From assembly GCA_028699795.1 (NCBI GenBank), contig JAQVTZ010000102.1:1-6663 (forward strand): a stretch of DNA of 6,663 bases, written 5' to 3'. Positions 1 to 6,663 of this stretch are shown piece by piece. The notes under the pieces were generated by a model. It searched no databases. It worked only from the letters and a program-made list of their open reading frames with translations, and was not told the DNA's origin. Numbering within the stretch: position 1 is the stretch's first letter; every line of letters starts with the position of its first letter. This DNA is from Clostridia bacterium (GTDB lineage: Bacteria > Bacillota > Clostridia > Christensenellales > DTU072). Both the position numbers and the translations under genes were made by a program.

Positions 1-1879
1 CTCCCACATTGATTTCGGCGCTTTTGGGACCGATGATACGGCACAAGGCTTCGAACCCTACTATTTTATTCTCAGAAAGGGAATATTGCGGTTGGAAGTA
101 CGCTTCGATTTCGCCGTTGTCTATCATCATTTTTACAACGCCGTCTGCGCGGAAGTTGGTTCTTGAAACCGAAAAACTGGTCGGATACAAAACATAATGG
201 TTTTGTTTGACCGAATTGATGGCATACTCCAAGGCTCTTTGGGCATTACTCAATAAACTGTTGGCTGTAATATTGGCATCTCTGGAATTAAGAACAATAA
301 CCCCCAGTTTGGCATCCAACTGTATATTGTTTTCGTTAAGCCGCACAGGTTGGCGAAGTCTTTCCATAATTGCGGGTAGTTTATTGATAAGCGTGTTCGC
401 GCTGTCGTTGGTGTTGAATAAAAGGAAGTCACCGTTTTTTAATACAAACAATTCGCCCATGCCCGCAAACTCTCTTTTTAGACTGCCCGCATAAAGCATC
501 AGCAATTGTTTATAGAGATGTTCGCCCAACATGATTTTGAGCATAGAAAGGTTGGATAGCCTCATGAGCGCAAGGGCGCCCTTAATACCTTTGCCTTTTG
601 CAATGAGATTGGATACTTGATTGATAAAAACCCATTCCATGCCGAGGTCGGTAACATTGTCATATTTGTCCGTATGCGACAGGGAACGGTAAGTGGAAAT
701 TTCGGCCGTTAGATCGGCGCCCACCAATCTGAAAATCTTGGCAAACCGTATCACATTCATCAATAGATAATGTTTGTCACCGTCTTTATCCTCTAGATCC
801 AGCACAACGGGCTTTCCGAGAGCAAGAGTATGCGAAAGGTTTTTACCTGCCGAGACAATACAATCGCTGATAGTATGATAATCAAATTTCTCGCCGAAAA
901 GATTGTTTTTCCATAGTATTTTGCCTGCGGAACTCACTTTAATCGCATAATTGGAATTACGAATATTAAAAAACTGAAAACCGCCTTCGTCTTTCATCAG
1001 TATCAGCAAAAGTAAGACAAAGGCCGCCGAAAAAATTGCGACATAAGTGATATCTTCGATGAGAAAATGGGTTGTTTGGATGCCAATAAAAGAATTTAAC
1101 TCCGACGGGGATTTGGTAACAACCAGCCTTAGAGCGCTGTAAGTTTGGTCGCGCTCGGATATTGAAACAATAAACTTGTCGCGTCCGATTTTGGCCATAT
1201 CGGCATACGCGTCATTGGAAAGCAATCGGCTTTTGGTGTCCGCTTCGATAACAGCATGGAAATCCTGCGATAAACGGGCGTCTATATCGGAACAGCTGAA
1301 AGTGACATCGCTTGTCAGCAATCTTATACTTTCGAACCCATAATCCCTTACTTCGCTAAAAACGCGTTTCATATCGAGAATTGCCATAACATATATGCCA
1401 TCTTCATTTTTGATAGAAAAATAAACGGAGTCATTGCGAATCTCTTCGTCTGTAAAAATATCGCGAAGCGTTGTGATATCACGATAGAACCCGTCTTGGG
1501 ACGATTCTACCTTTGGGATAATATCGCTTAGAAATTGCGTATTTACAACAAGATTAAGCACAGGTTCTTTGGACGCAAAAACCGCTTGCGCATCGGAGGT
1601 GATAAAAACAAACCCAGTAACATCTCGGTAGAACGGTTCGGGGATGGAGTTGGGATCTGCGCCAGACTCTCTAAGAGCGTTGTCCGCCCTTGCAAAAACT
1701 TCGTAAATATCTTGCTTTAAATACTCTGTGGAAAATGCGATGTCGCGATAGTAATCACTTTTAATTTGGTTGGTCTGAAGAAAACCGAAAAGCATGGACA
1801 CAAAGACGCACACCAACAATACGATTGCAAGTACGATGGAGGTCTTGAACGATAATCTTTTTCTCCTTATATTCAACAT
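1..1879 (-). CDS. Membrane-bound sensor with PAS-like, degenerate GGDEF and EAL domains (3' end outside window)
   Basis: I read one uninterrupted frame of 626 codons from the ATG at 1879 to the left edge; the C-terminus is missing. The start is supported by AGGA (1885-1888) five bases upstream and a consensus promoter. A basic N-terminus precedes transmembrane helix 1 (about residues 14-34), an extracytoplasmic region (35-276) that I cannot assign to a family, and helix 2 (about 277-295). A PAS-like segment follows (about 300-390), then a GGDEF-type fold (about 405-570) whose signature is replaced by KNGDF (481-485), with the usual metal/substrate aspartate region also lost, so cyclase activity is unlikely. 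The EAL domain starts at about 591 with YFQPQYS and keeps the EAL triplet (E610-A611-L612) within GFEALCRI. By family knowledge, such proteins hydrolyse cyclic-di-GMP at the inner face of the membrane. Whether this one is active depends on EAL residues outside the window. It lies 84 bases downstream of the mannosidase gene on the same strand. Confidence 0.93.
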   Translation of the reverse strand, partial: MLNIRRKRLSFKTSIVLAIVLLVCVFVSMLFGFLQTNQIKSDYYRDIAFSTEYLKQDIYEVFARADNALRESGADPNSIPEPFYRDVTGFVFITSDAQAVFASKEPVLNLVVNTQFLSDIIPKVESSQDGFYRDITTLRDIFTDEEIRNDSVYFSIKNEDGIYVMAILDMKRVFSEVRDYGFESIRLLTSDVTFSCSDIDARLSQDFHAVIEADTKSRLLSNDAYADMAKIGRDKFIVSISERDQTYSALRLVVTKSPSELNSFIGIQTTHFLIEDITYVAIFSAAFVLLLLILMKDEGGFQFFNIRNSNYAIKVSSAGKILWKNNLFGEKFDYHTISDCIVSAGKNLSHTLALGKPVVLDLEDKDGDKHYLLMNVIRFAKIFRLVGADLTAEISTYRSLSHTDKYDNVTDLGMEWVFINQVSNLIAKGKGIKGALALMRLSNLSMLKIMLGEHLYKQLLMLYAGSLKREFAGMGELFVLKNGDFLLFNTNDSANTLINKLPAIMERLRQPVRLNENNIQLDAKLGVIVLNSRDANITANSLLSNAQRALEYAINSVKQNHYVLYPTSFSVSRTNFRADGVVKMMIDNGEIEAYFQPQYSLSENKIVGFEALCRIIGPKSAEINVG

Positions 1880-1889
1880 ATATATCCTA

Positions 1890-1914
1890 TATAATTACTA
1901 ATACACTAATTATA
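1890..1914. promoter_or_regulatory. Operator-like inverted repeat over the -10 box and predicted transcription start
   Basis: TATAATTA (1890-1897) and TAATTATA (1907-1914) are perfect inverted copies separated by nine bases. The right arm contains the whole -10 box and the spacer covers the predicted start site. A repressor dimer binding here would block the promoter. The region is very AT-rich, which raises the odds of a chance palindrome. No regulator gene is recognisable in the window, so the operator role is inferred from symmetry and position only. Confidence 0.4.
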
Positions 1915-1937
1915 AGTAAATTTATATGTAATGTCAA
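1909..1937 (-). promoter_or_regulatory. Consensus sigma-70/sigma-A promoter of the EAL gene
   Basis: On the minus strand the -35 box is TTGACA (1932-1937) and the -10 box is TATAAT (1909-1914), separated by exactly 17 bases (1915-1931). Both hexamers match the housekeeping consensus at every position. Transcription would start near 1902, giving a leader of roughly 20 bases that includes the AGGA ribosome binding site at 1885-1888. The mannosidase ends only 26 bases upstream of the -35 box, so the EAL gene has its own promoter rather than depending on read-through. Confidence 0.85.
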
Positions 1938-1963
1938 CATATAACGAGAGAGAACAAAGCTCC

Positions 1964-4900
1964 TTATTGTGATTGTTTGACAAATCGGATACATTTTAAC
2001 TCAAACTTGTTAAAAGACAGTGTTTCAGCGGTTATTTCTTCTAAAGGCGATTCCAAAATATCCGTAAAACAGGAAGGCTTAAGACCTCTTAATGACAGCT
2101 TTGCAGTCTGCGGCGTCTCGGCGCAATTATAAACCCTTACGATAACGCCGTTTCCATCATCTGCGGGCTTGACCGTTTCCACAATGATGTTTGGATTGTC
2201 GCTATTATAATTTTGTCTTTCTTCTGCTTCTTTAATTCCGTTCATGACAACTGCAAGGGGACTGTTAAACAAGTACGCTTCTTTATATGTTTGGTAACTT
2301 AGGGCTCCCTTATGCGTTAATACGGCATACCTAAAGTGACTATGACCATGGTCTACATGGGAGCCGGGACCACCCATGGGACAGCGCAGCATATTCATAT
2401 CTATCACACCGTGTTTACAGCGATAGCCATATTTGCCATTGTTAATTACAGACAATCCGCAATCTTTTTGAGACATATCTGCAAACTTTTGCCCCGATAC
2501 CTCGAACTGCGCTTTTTCGATGTCGTCCCGCTCTGTTGTTTTGCGCGCAATGTGTCCGAACTGTACATTAAACTTACATTCTTCCGTTTTTATATTAAGC
2601 GGAAAAGCCACTCTCAACATGCTTGCTTTCGCAAAGGTATCGATATCCGTATCGAAAGTAATGAGCGGAGAGCCGTCCAGTATGTTGATTTCTTGTTTAA
2701 TGACGGTATTCCCTATCGAATACCGGACGATTGCGAACGCCTTGGCGCCGTCGGTGTCCGTCTTGAAACTGTCGCAAGAGGCGTGGCGCTTCAGTATACG
2801 GTAATTGCGCGGCCTGATATCCCAACAATCGCCGAAATCCTTGTACATCGTAAATAAACTGAACCTTTTGCCCTTGGGCACAAACTCTTTGTCTAGTGTT
2901 TTATCGTAAACGGATACAATAAAACCTTCTTTAAATGTCACCTTTATTTTGTCGTTTTCGATGGCATTTTCGGTTGCTTTCGCCGCAAAAGTTTCTATTT
3001 CTTTATTGGGGTTAATACCCGTACAGCCCATCGCAGGCACTTGAATACGGTACCAAATATCATTGATTTTTAGTGGTCTGTCGTAGGCAAACGAGTTAAA
3101 GTTCGCGACGCCTTGGCCCCTCACCAATTTATTAAGAAGAATATCGATTGCGCCCGTAAGTTTTAAAAGAATTGCGGCATACCTTTCTCGAGTTTCCCGA
3201 TATACCCTGTCGATGGAAGAACCGGGTAAGATATCATGAAACTGATAAAGCAGCACCTCTTTCCAAATTTCGTCTAATTGGTCACGGCTTATAGGAAGGT
3301 CTATCCCCCGTTCTATCGCGTTCGCCATAAGCATTTCGTAATCACGCAAGCGAAATTCACACCTTCTGTTCATTTTTTTGTTATGGGCTTGCGTGGTATA
3401 GGTGCCCTGATGTTTTTCGAGATACAACTCGCCTTTATATAAAGGGAAACGGTCTGCCGAAGCAAAAGTCTTGTCGAAATAGGTTTGGGCAAAACCGTAT
3501 TTGTATTTTGGCATTCCCTTTAGGTTTTGCAGTCTGTCTGCCCGTTCAATATGCTCGAAACCGGGTCCTCCGCCCCCGTCACCTATACCAAAAAGGGATA
3601 TCGCATGACTGCTTATTTTGCGTTCGGCATAGTTTTGCTCTCCCGACACTAAGAAATCTCCTCGCGCAGGCGCATTATAGGTGTTTTCGGGCAACATATG
3701 CGCGAATACGGTAGAGCCGTCCAGCCCTTCCCATCGAAAGGTATGGTAAGGGAACTTATTTACCGTGTTCCAACTCATTTTTTGCGTTAAGAAGTACGGC
3801 ACATTCGCAAGTTTCATCACTTGCGGAATGCAAGCGGAATATCCGAAGCTGTCGGGCAACCATAGAATTTTCATGTACTCGTGAAACTCCGCAAGAAAAT
3901 ACTTCAACCCGTAATAAAACTGTCTTACCAAACTTTCGCCGCCAATAAGGTTGGTATCCATTTCGACCCATGTCGCGCCTTGTACTTCCCATCTTCCTTG
4001 TGTATATGCGTCTTTTACTTTTTGGTAGATATCGGGATACTCCGTTTTTATCCAATCGTAAAGCTGTGCCTGAGACGCGCCGAAAAGATAGTTTGGATAA
4101 CGCGAAATATTCATCAATTGATTCGTAAAGGTTCTTGCACCCTTGCGTTTGGTTTCCCTAATTGGCCAAAGCCATCCCAAATCCAAATGCGCATGTCCAA
4201 TCGCGCTATACTCGAAACCCTCTTTTGTATTGGGCTTATCGAGATAGGGTTTTAGCTTTTTGCGGAGGTCGGCAGCATTACTTTCGGTAATATTGGAACA
4301 CTGGTTAATCACCATTTCTAATTCGCTGCCAAGACTTTTGATATACTCATCATCCGCATTAAAATCGAATACGGACAACAAAACTTCAAGGTCATAGGCA
4401 AGCGCTCTTATTTCGGGATTGACCAATGCGATATCCATTTGGACAATTTCGGAATTATTTTTTAAATTGCCGAACAAATCGTTTGCCCCGCAATCAATAA
4501 AAAACTCGGCCCTGCCGTCTTTGGAAAGGTTATCATCGATAACAACTTTTTTTACGGGCAGTCCGAGTCTGTAATCGAAGGCGCTTGCAAAAGAAGTAAT
4601 GCCTTGTTTGGGGTTGCCTTGGGTATCGTATACAAGGCCTTCACCCGAAATATCAATAAGATAAACCAATCTGTCGCGCGGCGCGCTTTGTGGTATCTCT
4701 CCTGTGATGTGCATCCAAGCGCAATCAAACACCCTGTTTGTCCAGCGCATCCCCGGTCTCAGTTCGATTTTTTTGCCGCGCAAGCGTTTTTCGAAAGGGA
4801 CAGGTTCTTCGGTAACATAGGCGGTACCATTTAACTCGCCTATTTTGCTATATGCTTTCTCTTTGAGAGAATTTAAAGCTTTTTCATAAAAAACATGCCG

Positions 4901-5008
4901 CAACGCTTTTGACAAGCCGATAGTTCCTTTGGCTTGCCTGCTTAACTTCACTCTTTTGAAAAATCGATACATGTCGTCTGTTAAAAACATTTTCGCCGTT
5001 TTTTTCAT
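1964..5008 (-). CDS. GH38 alpha-mannosidase, cytoplasmic (Ams1/MAN2C1-like)
   Basis: This complete 1014-residue protein has the length and layout of the cytosolic branch of glycoside hydrolase family 38. It removes alpha-linked mannose from oligosaccharides or glycan fragments, in a retaining, zinc-dependent reaction. An N-terminal accessory region (about 1-265) precedes the catalytic domain. GHAHLDLGWLWP (271-282) supplies zinc ligands H274 and D276. LWLPDSFGYS (382-391) carries the probable nucleophile D386. GIGDGGGGP (474-482) is a conserved active-site loop. EKHQGTYTTQ (531-540) is a family substrate-site motif, and YQFHDILPGSS (588-598) supplies zinc ligand H591. The C-terminal beta region includes the family-like stretch SHVDHGHSHFRYAV (883-896). 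I see no signal peptide or membrane segment, so it probably acts on imported manno-oligosaccharides. AAGGAG (5015-5020) lies six bases before the ATG and fixes the start. Linkage preference cannot be read from the sequence. No transporter or other sugar enzyme lies within the window. Confidence 0.97.
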   Translation of the reverse strand: MKKTAKMFLTDDMYRFFKRVKLSRQAKGTIGLSKALRHVFYEKALNSLKEKAYSKIGELNGTAYVTEEPVPFEKRLRGKKIELRPGMRWTNRVFDCAWMHITGEIPQSAPRDRLVYLIDISGEGLVYDTQGNPKQGITSFASAFDYRLGLPVKKVVIDDNLSKDGRAEFFIDCGANDLFGNLKNNSEIVQMDIALVNPEIRALAYDLEVLLSVFDFNADDEYIKSLGSELEMVINQCSNITESNAADLRKKLKPYLDKPNTKEGFEYSAIGHAHLDLGWLWPIRETKRKGARTFTNQLMNISRYPNYLFGASQAQLYDWIKTEYPDIYQKVKDAYTQGRWEVQGATWVEMDTNLIGGESLVRQFYYGLKYFLAEFHEYMKILWLPDSFGYSACIPQVMKLANVPYFLTQKMSWNTVNKFPYHTFRWEGLDGSTVFAHMLPENTYNAPARGDFLVSGEQNYAERKISSHAISLFGIGDGGGGPGFEHIERADRLQNLKGMPKYKYGFAQTYFDKTFASADRFPLYKGELYLEKHQGTYTTQAHNKKMNRRCEFRLRDYEMLMANAIERGIDLPISRDQLDEIWKEVLLYQFHDILPGSSIDRVYRETRERYAAILLKLTGAIDILLNKLVRGQGVANFNSFAYDRPLKINDIWYRIQVPAMGCTGINPNKEIETFAAKATENAIENDKIKVTFKEGFIVSVYDKTLDKEFVPKGKRFSLFTMYKDFGDCWDIRPRNYRILKRHASCDSFKTDTDGAKAFAIVRYSIGNTVIKQEINILDGSPLITFDTDIDTFAKASMLRVAFPLNIKTEECKFNVQFGHIARKTTERDDIEKAQFEVSGQKFADMSQKDCGLSVINNGKYGYRCKHGVIDMNMLRCPMGGPGSHVDHGHSHFRYAVLTHKGALSYQTYKEAYLFNSPLAVVMNGIKEAEERQNYNSDNPNIIVETVKPADDGNGVIVRVYNCAETPQTAKLSLRGLKPSCFTDILESPLEEITAETLSFNKFELKCIRFVKQSQ

Positions 5009-5035
5009 ATAAATCTCCTTATTTATCCAAGATAT

Positions 5036-5064
5036 ATTTTAGCCAAAATTTTAATGACTGTCAA
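5036..5064 (-). promoter_or_regulatory. Strong sigma-70/sigma-A promoter of the mannosidase gene
   Basis: On the minus strand, TTGACA (5059-5064) is a perfect -35 box and TAAAAT (5036-5041) a five-of-six -10 box, with a 17-base spacer (5042-5058). Transcription would start about 20 bases before the mannosidase ATG, leaving a short leader that is mostly the AAGGAG ribosome binding site. There is little room for a leader riboswitch or attenuator, so control is more likely at transcription initiation. Confidence 0.82.
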
Positions 5065-5085
5065 ACCAATCTGCTTGATTCGTGC

Positions 5086-5101
5086 AAATATGGCGATATT
5101 T
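5086..5101. promoter_or_regulatory. Palindrome between the divergent promoters, possible operator
   Basis: AAATAT (5086-5091) and ATATTT (5096-5101) are perfect inverted copies around GGCG. The site begins 22 bases upstream of the mannosidase -35 box and ends 11 bases before the -35 box of the rightward sensor gene. A regulator bound here could affect both genes. I do not recognise it as the site of a particular family; it does not match a typical catabolite-response (cre) element. Confidence 0.3.
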
Positions 5102-5112
5102 TATAAAAACAC

Positions 5113-5141
5113 TTGCTAAGTATAAAAGTATTTGTTAAAAT
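5113..5141 (+). promoter_or_regulatory. Probable promoter of the rightward sensor gene
   Basis: TTGCTA (5113-5118) and TAAAAT (5136-5141) are separated by 17 bases. Each box departs from the housekeeping consensus (two mismatches at -35, one at -10), so it is weaker than the two leftward promoters. The predicted start near 5148 gives a leader of about 45 bases. An imperfect inverted repeat, AAACACTT (5107-5114) with AAGTATTT (5126-5133), seven of eight positions paired, overlaps the -35 box and spacer. Confidence 0.6.
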
Positions 5142-5192
5142 GCTTCTAATATAGTCTGCTTTGTATGACCTTTTTTGATTGGGATAGGGAAA

Positions 5193-6230
5193 ATGCCTAC
5201 ATATAACAAAAAAATAAACAATCTATTAACGCGCAAACTAGTTTCTTATAATATCTTTGTAGCAATCTCTATTATTTTAATTATAGGTTTTTTTGTTCTT
5301 TTTTATAATAATACCGAGTGTTCTATGCGACAAAACATAAAAGATGAGGTTGTCGCCCATAATATCACCGCGTCAACATCCATATCTCTTTATCTAGAAA
5401 AAAACTATAACGAGCTCCAAAAGATTGCACTTCTTCTCTCGCAAGAACCAACTTGTGACTTATCCCACACCACTGTATTTCAAGGAGATCCCGCCATCGA
5501 AGATTTACGGCTCGTTTTCCGTAACAATGAGGGCAATTACTATTACGAAACAGATAACGGCGATACGGTAAACTTATTAAACAGCGCATATTATTCTCAA
5601 GGAGTATTTTTGCACAAGCAAACGGCCAATTTAATAAATGACAACTTCACTCTTGCCGTTCCCGTGTACGGTGAAAGTACAGAAGTTATCGCCGCATTGG
5701 AAGGTTGTTTTAATTCAAATTCGCTAACAAATCTCCTTTGCGGTTCGGCGCGTGACTGCAATATATGTATTGTATCCCAAAATTGTGAAATCGTATGCAA
5801 ATCTTGCAACGGGATTCCCGATAATCTATTTGACACACTTGCGGTATCCGTATACGACCATAATGGCTCCTTTATTCAAATTAAAGATGCAATCCATGAC
5901 GGTGTCAACGGATTTTCAACAGAATATAGTAATTCAGACTCCGAAAAAAGTTTTATTTCGCTGGAACCTATAGATGGGCACACCAATTGGTGTACTTTGG
6001 CCTATACGGACATCACTATGAGCAATACGACTTATGGCAAGGTACTCAAAACTTCTGGTTTGGTGTTGGGGCTCTCCGTTCTGTTGCTCATTGTTTTGAT
6101 TTTGATTCTTTACAAATTCATGGCTAGGTCTATCAAGAAAAAAAGTCGGAATTATACGAAATATCTCTGCTCACCGAGAACATTCCCTGCGGCGTTTTTT
6201 CGTGTTTACACAACCCATCCTTCACACTGA
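5193..6230 (+). CDS. Membrane sensor, N-terminal half of a frameshifted PAS signalling protein (dCache-like)
   Basis: Translation from the ATG at 5193 gives 345 residues. I prefer it to the in-frame TTG at 5175, which has no ribosome binding site; purine-rich GGGATAGGGA lies just before the ATG, although spacing is not ideal. Transmembrane helix 1 is about residues 21-38 and helix 2 about 289-307. The segment between resembles a double-Cache extracytoplasmic ligand-binding domain, including the end pattern of small-residue strands closing with a tryptophan (ISLEPIDGHTNW, 255-266). It holds ten cysteines, five of them packed in residues 189-205. After helix 2 the basic stretch SIKKK leads into a run of seven A (6138-6144). 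Beyond it this frame gives a tail without recognisable domain character and stops at 6228-6230. The true continuation lies in the -1 frame as PAS domains, so this is most likely the front half of one split gene. It is divergent from the mannosidase gene. The ligand is unknown. Confidence 0.82.
   Translation: MPTYNKKINNLLTRKLVSYNIFVAISIILIIGFFVLFYNNTECSMRQNIKDEVVAHNITASTSISLYLEKNYNELQKIALLLSQEPTCDLSHTTVFQGDPAIEDLRLVFRNNEGNYYYETDNGDTVNLLNSAYYSQGVFLHKQTANLINDNFTLAVPVYGESTEVIAALEGCFNSNSLTNLLCGSARDCNICIVSQNCEIVCKSCNGIPDNLFDTLAVSVYDHNGSFIQIKDAIHDGVNGFSTEYSNSDSEKSFISLEPIDGHTNWCTLAYTDITMSNTTYGKVLKTSGLVLGLSVLLLIVLILILYKFMARSIKKKSRNYTKYLCSPRTFPAAFFRVYTTHPSH
6138..6144 (+). other. A7 homopolymer at an apparent frameshift
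   Basis: The sensor frame reads ATC AAG AAA AAA AGT through seven consecutive A. Adding one A would give AAG AAA AAA AAG TCG and pass straight into the PAS-encoding frame. This could be a sequencing or assembly error, a real loss-of-function mutation, a phase-variable tract, or a site where RNA polymerase slips and restores the frame in part of the transcripts. The zero-frame codons do not form a good X-XXY-YYZ heptamer, so classical ribosomal -1 slippage is less likely. Confidence 0.85.
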
Positions 6231-6663
6231 TGTCCATAAGCGAAGGTTTTATGAAAATGCTCTGTTATTCGGCAGAAGAAATCGAAAAGATATGCAATAA
6301 CAGCCTATGGGAGCTTATTTATCAACCCGATCGCATCGTTTTTTCGCAGTCGGTAGAGTCGCAATTGCAATACGCCAGCACCATCGAAATCGAGTTTCGT
6401 CTTATCAAAAAAGACGGCACTTTGTTATGGGTGCGCAACGCGGGCAAAATGGTGCGTTCCAACGGCAAAGACACTCTTTATTGTGTCGCTTTGGATATTA
6501 CCGAAGCCAAAAATTATAACGACCAGCTTAACAGCACCAGCGACGACCTAAAATCTATTATGGATGTTATTCCCGGCGGTCTCGCGCGCATTTCTCTAAG
6601 CGAAAACTTCGAGATTACGATGGCAAACGCCTCTTTTTACTATTTATGCGGCTATACTCCCGA
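6146..6663 (+). CDS. PAS-PAS portion of the same frameshifted sensor (3' end outside window)
   Basis: An open frame of 172 codons starts directly after the A7 tract and runs off the right edge. Its first PAS domain covers about residues 5-120: an N-terminal strand ENIPCGVFS, then the PAC-type segment EIEFRLIKKDGTLLWVR (81-97) and the closing LDITEAK (116-122). A short linker leads to a second PAS domain starting at about 135 with SIMDVIPGGLARIS and FYYLCGYTP at the edge. There is no usable start at the beginning of this frame. An ATG at 6230-6232 overlaps the upstream stop (TGATG) but falls inside the first PAS domain and has no ribosome binding site. It is therefore best read as the cytoplasmic part of the membrane sensor encoded just upstream. 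The output domain lies outside the window; in comparable proteins it is often GGDEF, GGDEF-EAL or a histidine kinase. Confidence 0.85.

Noticed and set aside
207..494. Plus-strand and other short open frames opposite the EAL gene
   Set aside because: They lie antisense to the clear GGDEF/EAL reading frame and show no protein-family character.
1938..1963. Rho-independent terminator after the mannosidase
   Set aside because: I found no inverted repeat able to form a stable stem followed by a T run on the minus strand.
2336..2857. A 173-codon open frame on the plus strand inside the mannosidase gene
   Set aside because: It is antisense to a well-conserved GH38 coding region, has no ribosome binding site or recognisable domain, and is explained by the complementary-frame composition of the real gene.
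5045..5052. AAAATTTT palindrome in the mannosidase promoter spacer
   Set aside because: An eight-base A/T-only palindrome is expected often in such AT-rich spacers and does not extend outward.
5175..5192. TTG at 5175 as the start of the sensor gene
   Set aside because: It would add six residues with no ribosome binding site upstream, whereas the ATG at 5193 has purine-rich sequence before it and still begins well ahead of the first membrane helix.
6138..6146. Classical -1 ribosomal frameshift site at the A7 tract
   Set aside because: In the zero frame the codons are AAG AAA AAA AGT, which do not give an X-XXY-YYZ heptamer allowing both tRNAs to re-pair. I also did not see an obvious strong stem-loop just downstream. 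An indel or transcript slippage fits better.

Overview
The window reads as chromosomal sequence from a moderately AT-rich bacterium. All three genes use the standard code. Two of them (the ones read leftward) start behind clear AGGA/AAGGAG ribosome binding sites, and the three promoter-like sites resemble sigma-70/sigma-A promoters. Together with the gene content (a cytoplasmic GH38 alpha-mannosidase and large membrane-bound signalling proteins of the PAS and GGDEF/EAL type), this suggests a clostridial-type Firmicute, perhaps gut-associated. That placement is inference from style and content; there is no rRNA or marker gene to fix it.

Layout, left to right. (1) Bases 1-1879, minus strand: the first 626 codons of a membrane protein with two transmembrane helices around an extracytoplasmic sensor region, then a PAS-like segment, a degenerate GGDEF domain and the beginning of an EAL (cyclic-di-GMP phosphodiesterase) domain, which runs off the left edge. 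(2) Bases 1880-1963: an 84-base gap with a perfect-consensus promoter (TTGACA-N17-TATAAT) for that gene, overlapped by an 8-9-8 inverted repeat that looks like an operator. (3) Bases 1964-5008, minus strand: a complete 1014-residue GH38 alpha-mannosidase with its zinc-binding and catalytic residues present. (4) Bases 5009-5192: a divergent intergenic region with a strong promoter for the mannosidase, a promoter for the rightward gene, and a 16-bp palindrome between them. (5) Bases 5193-6663, plus strand: a membrane sensor gene (dCache-like extracytoplasmic domain, then PAS-PAS and beyond the right edge). It is split by an apparent one-base deletion in a run of seven A at 6138-6144, which separates the membrane/sensor half from the PAS half.

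A mannose-glycan-degrading enzyme therefore sits between two membrane signalling genes, at least one of which belongs to cyclic-di-GMP turnover. The EAL gene follows the mannosidase on the same strand with no visible terminator between them, so it may receive read-through as well as using its own promoter. A link between mannoside use and cyclic-di-GMP signalling is a reasonable hypothesis, but it rests on proximity alone. I saw no CRISPR array, RNA gene, insertion sequence or obviously new system. The most unusual points are the homopolymer frameshift, the cysteine-rich stretch in the sensor domain and the operator-like repeat on the perfect promoter.
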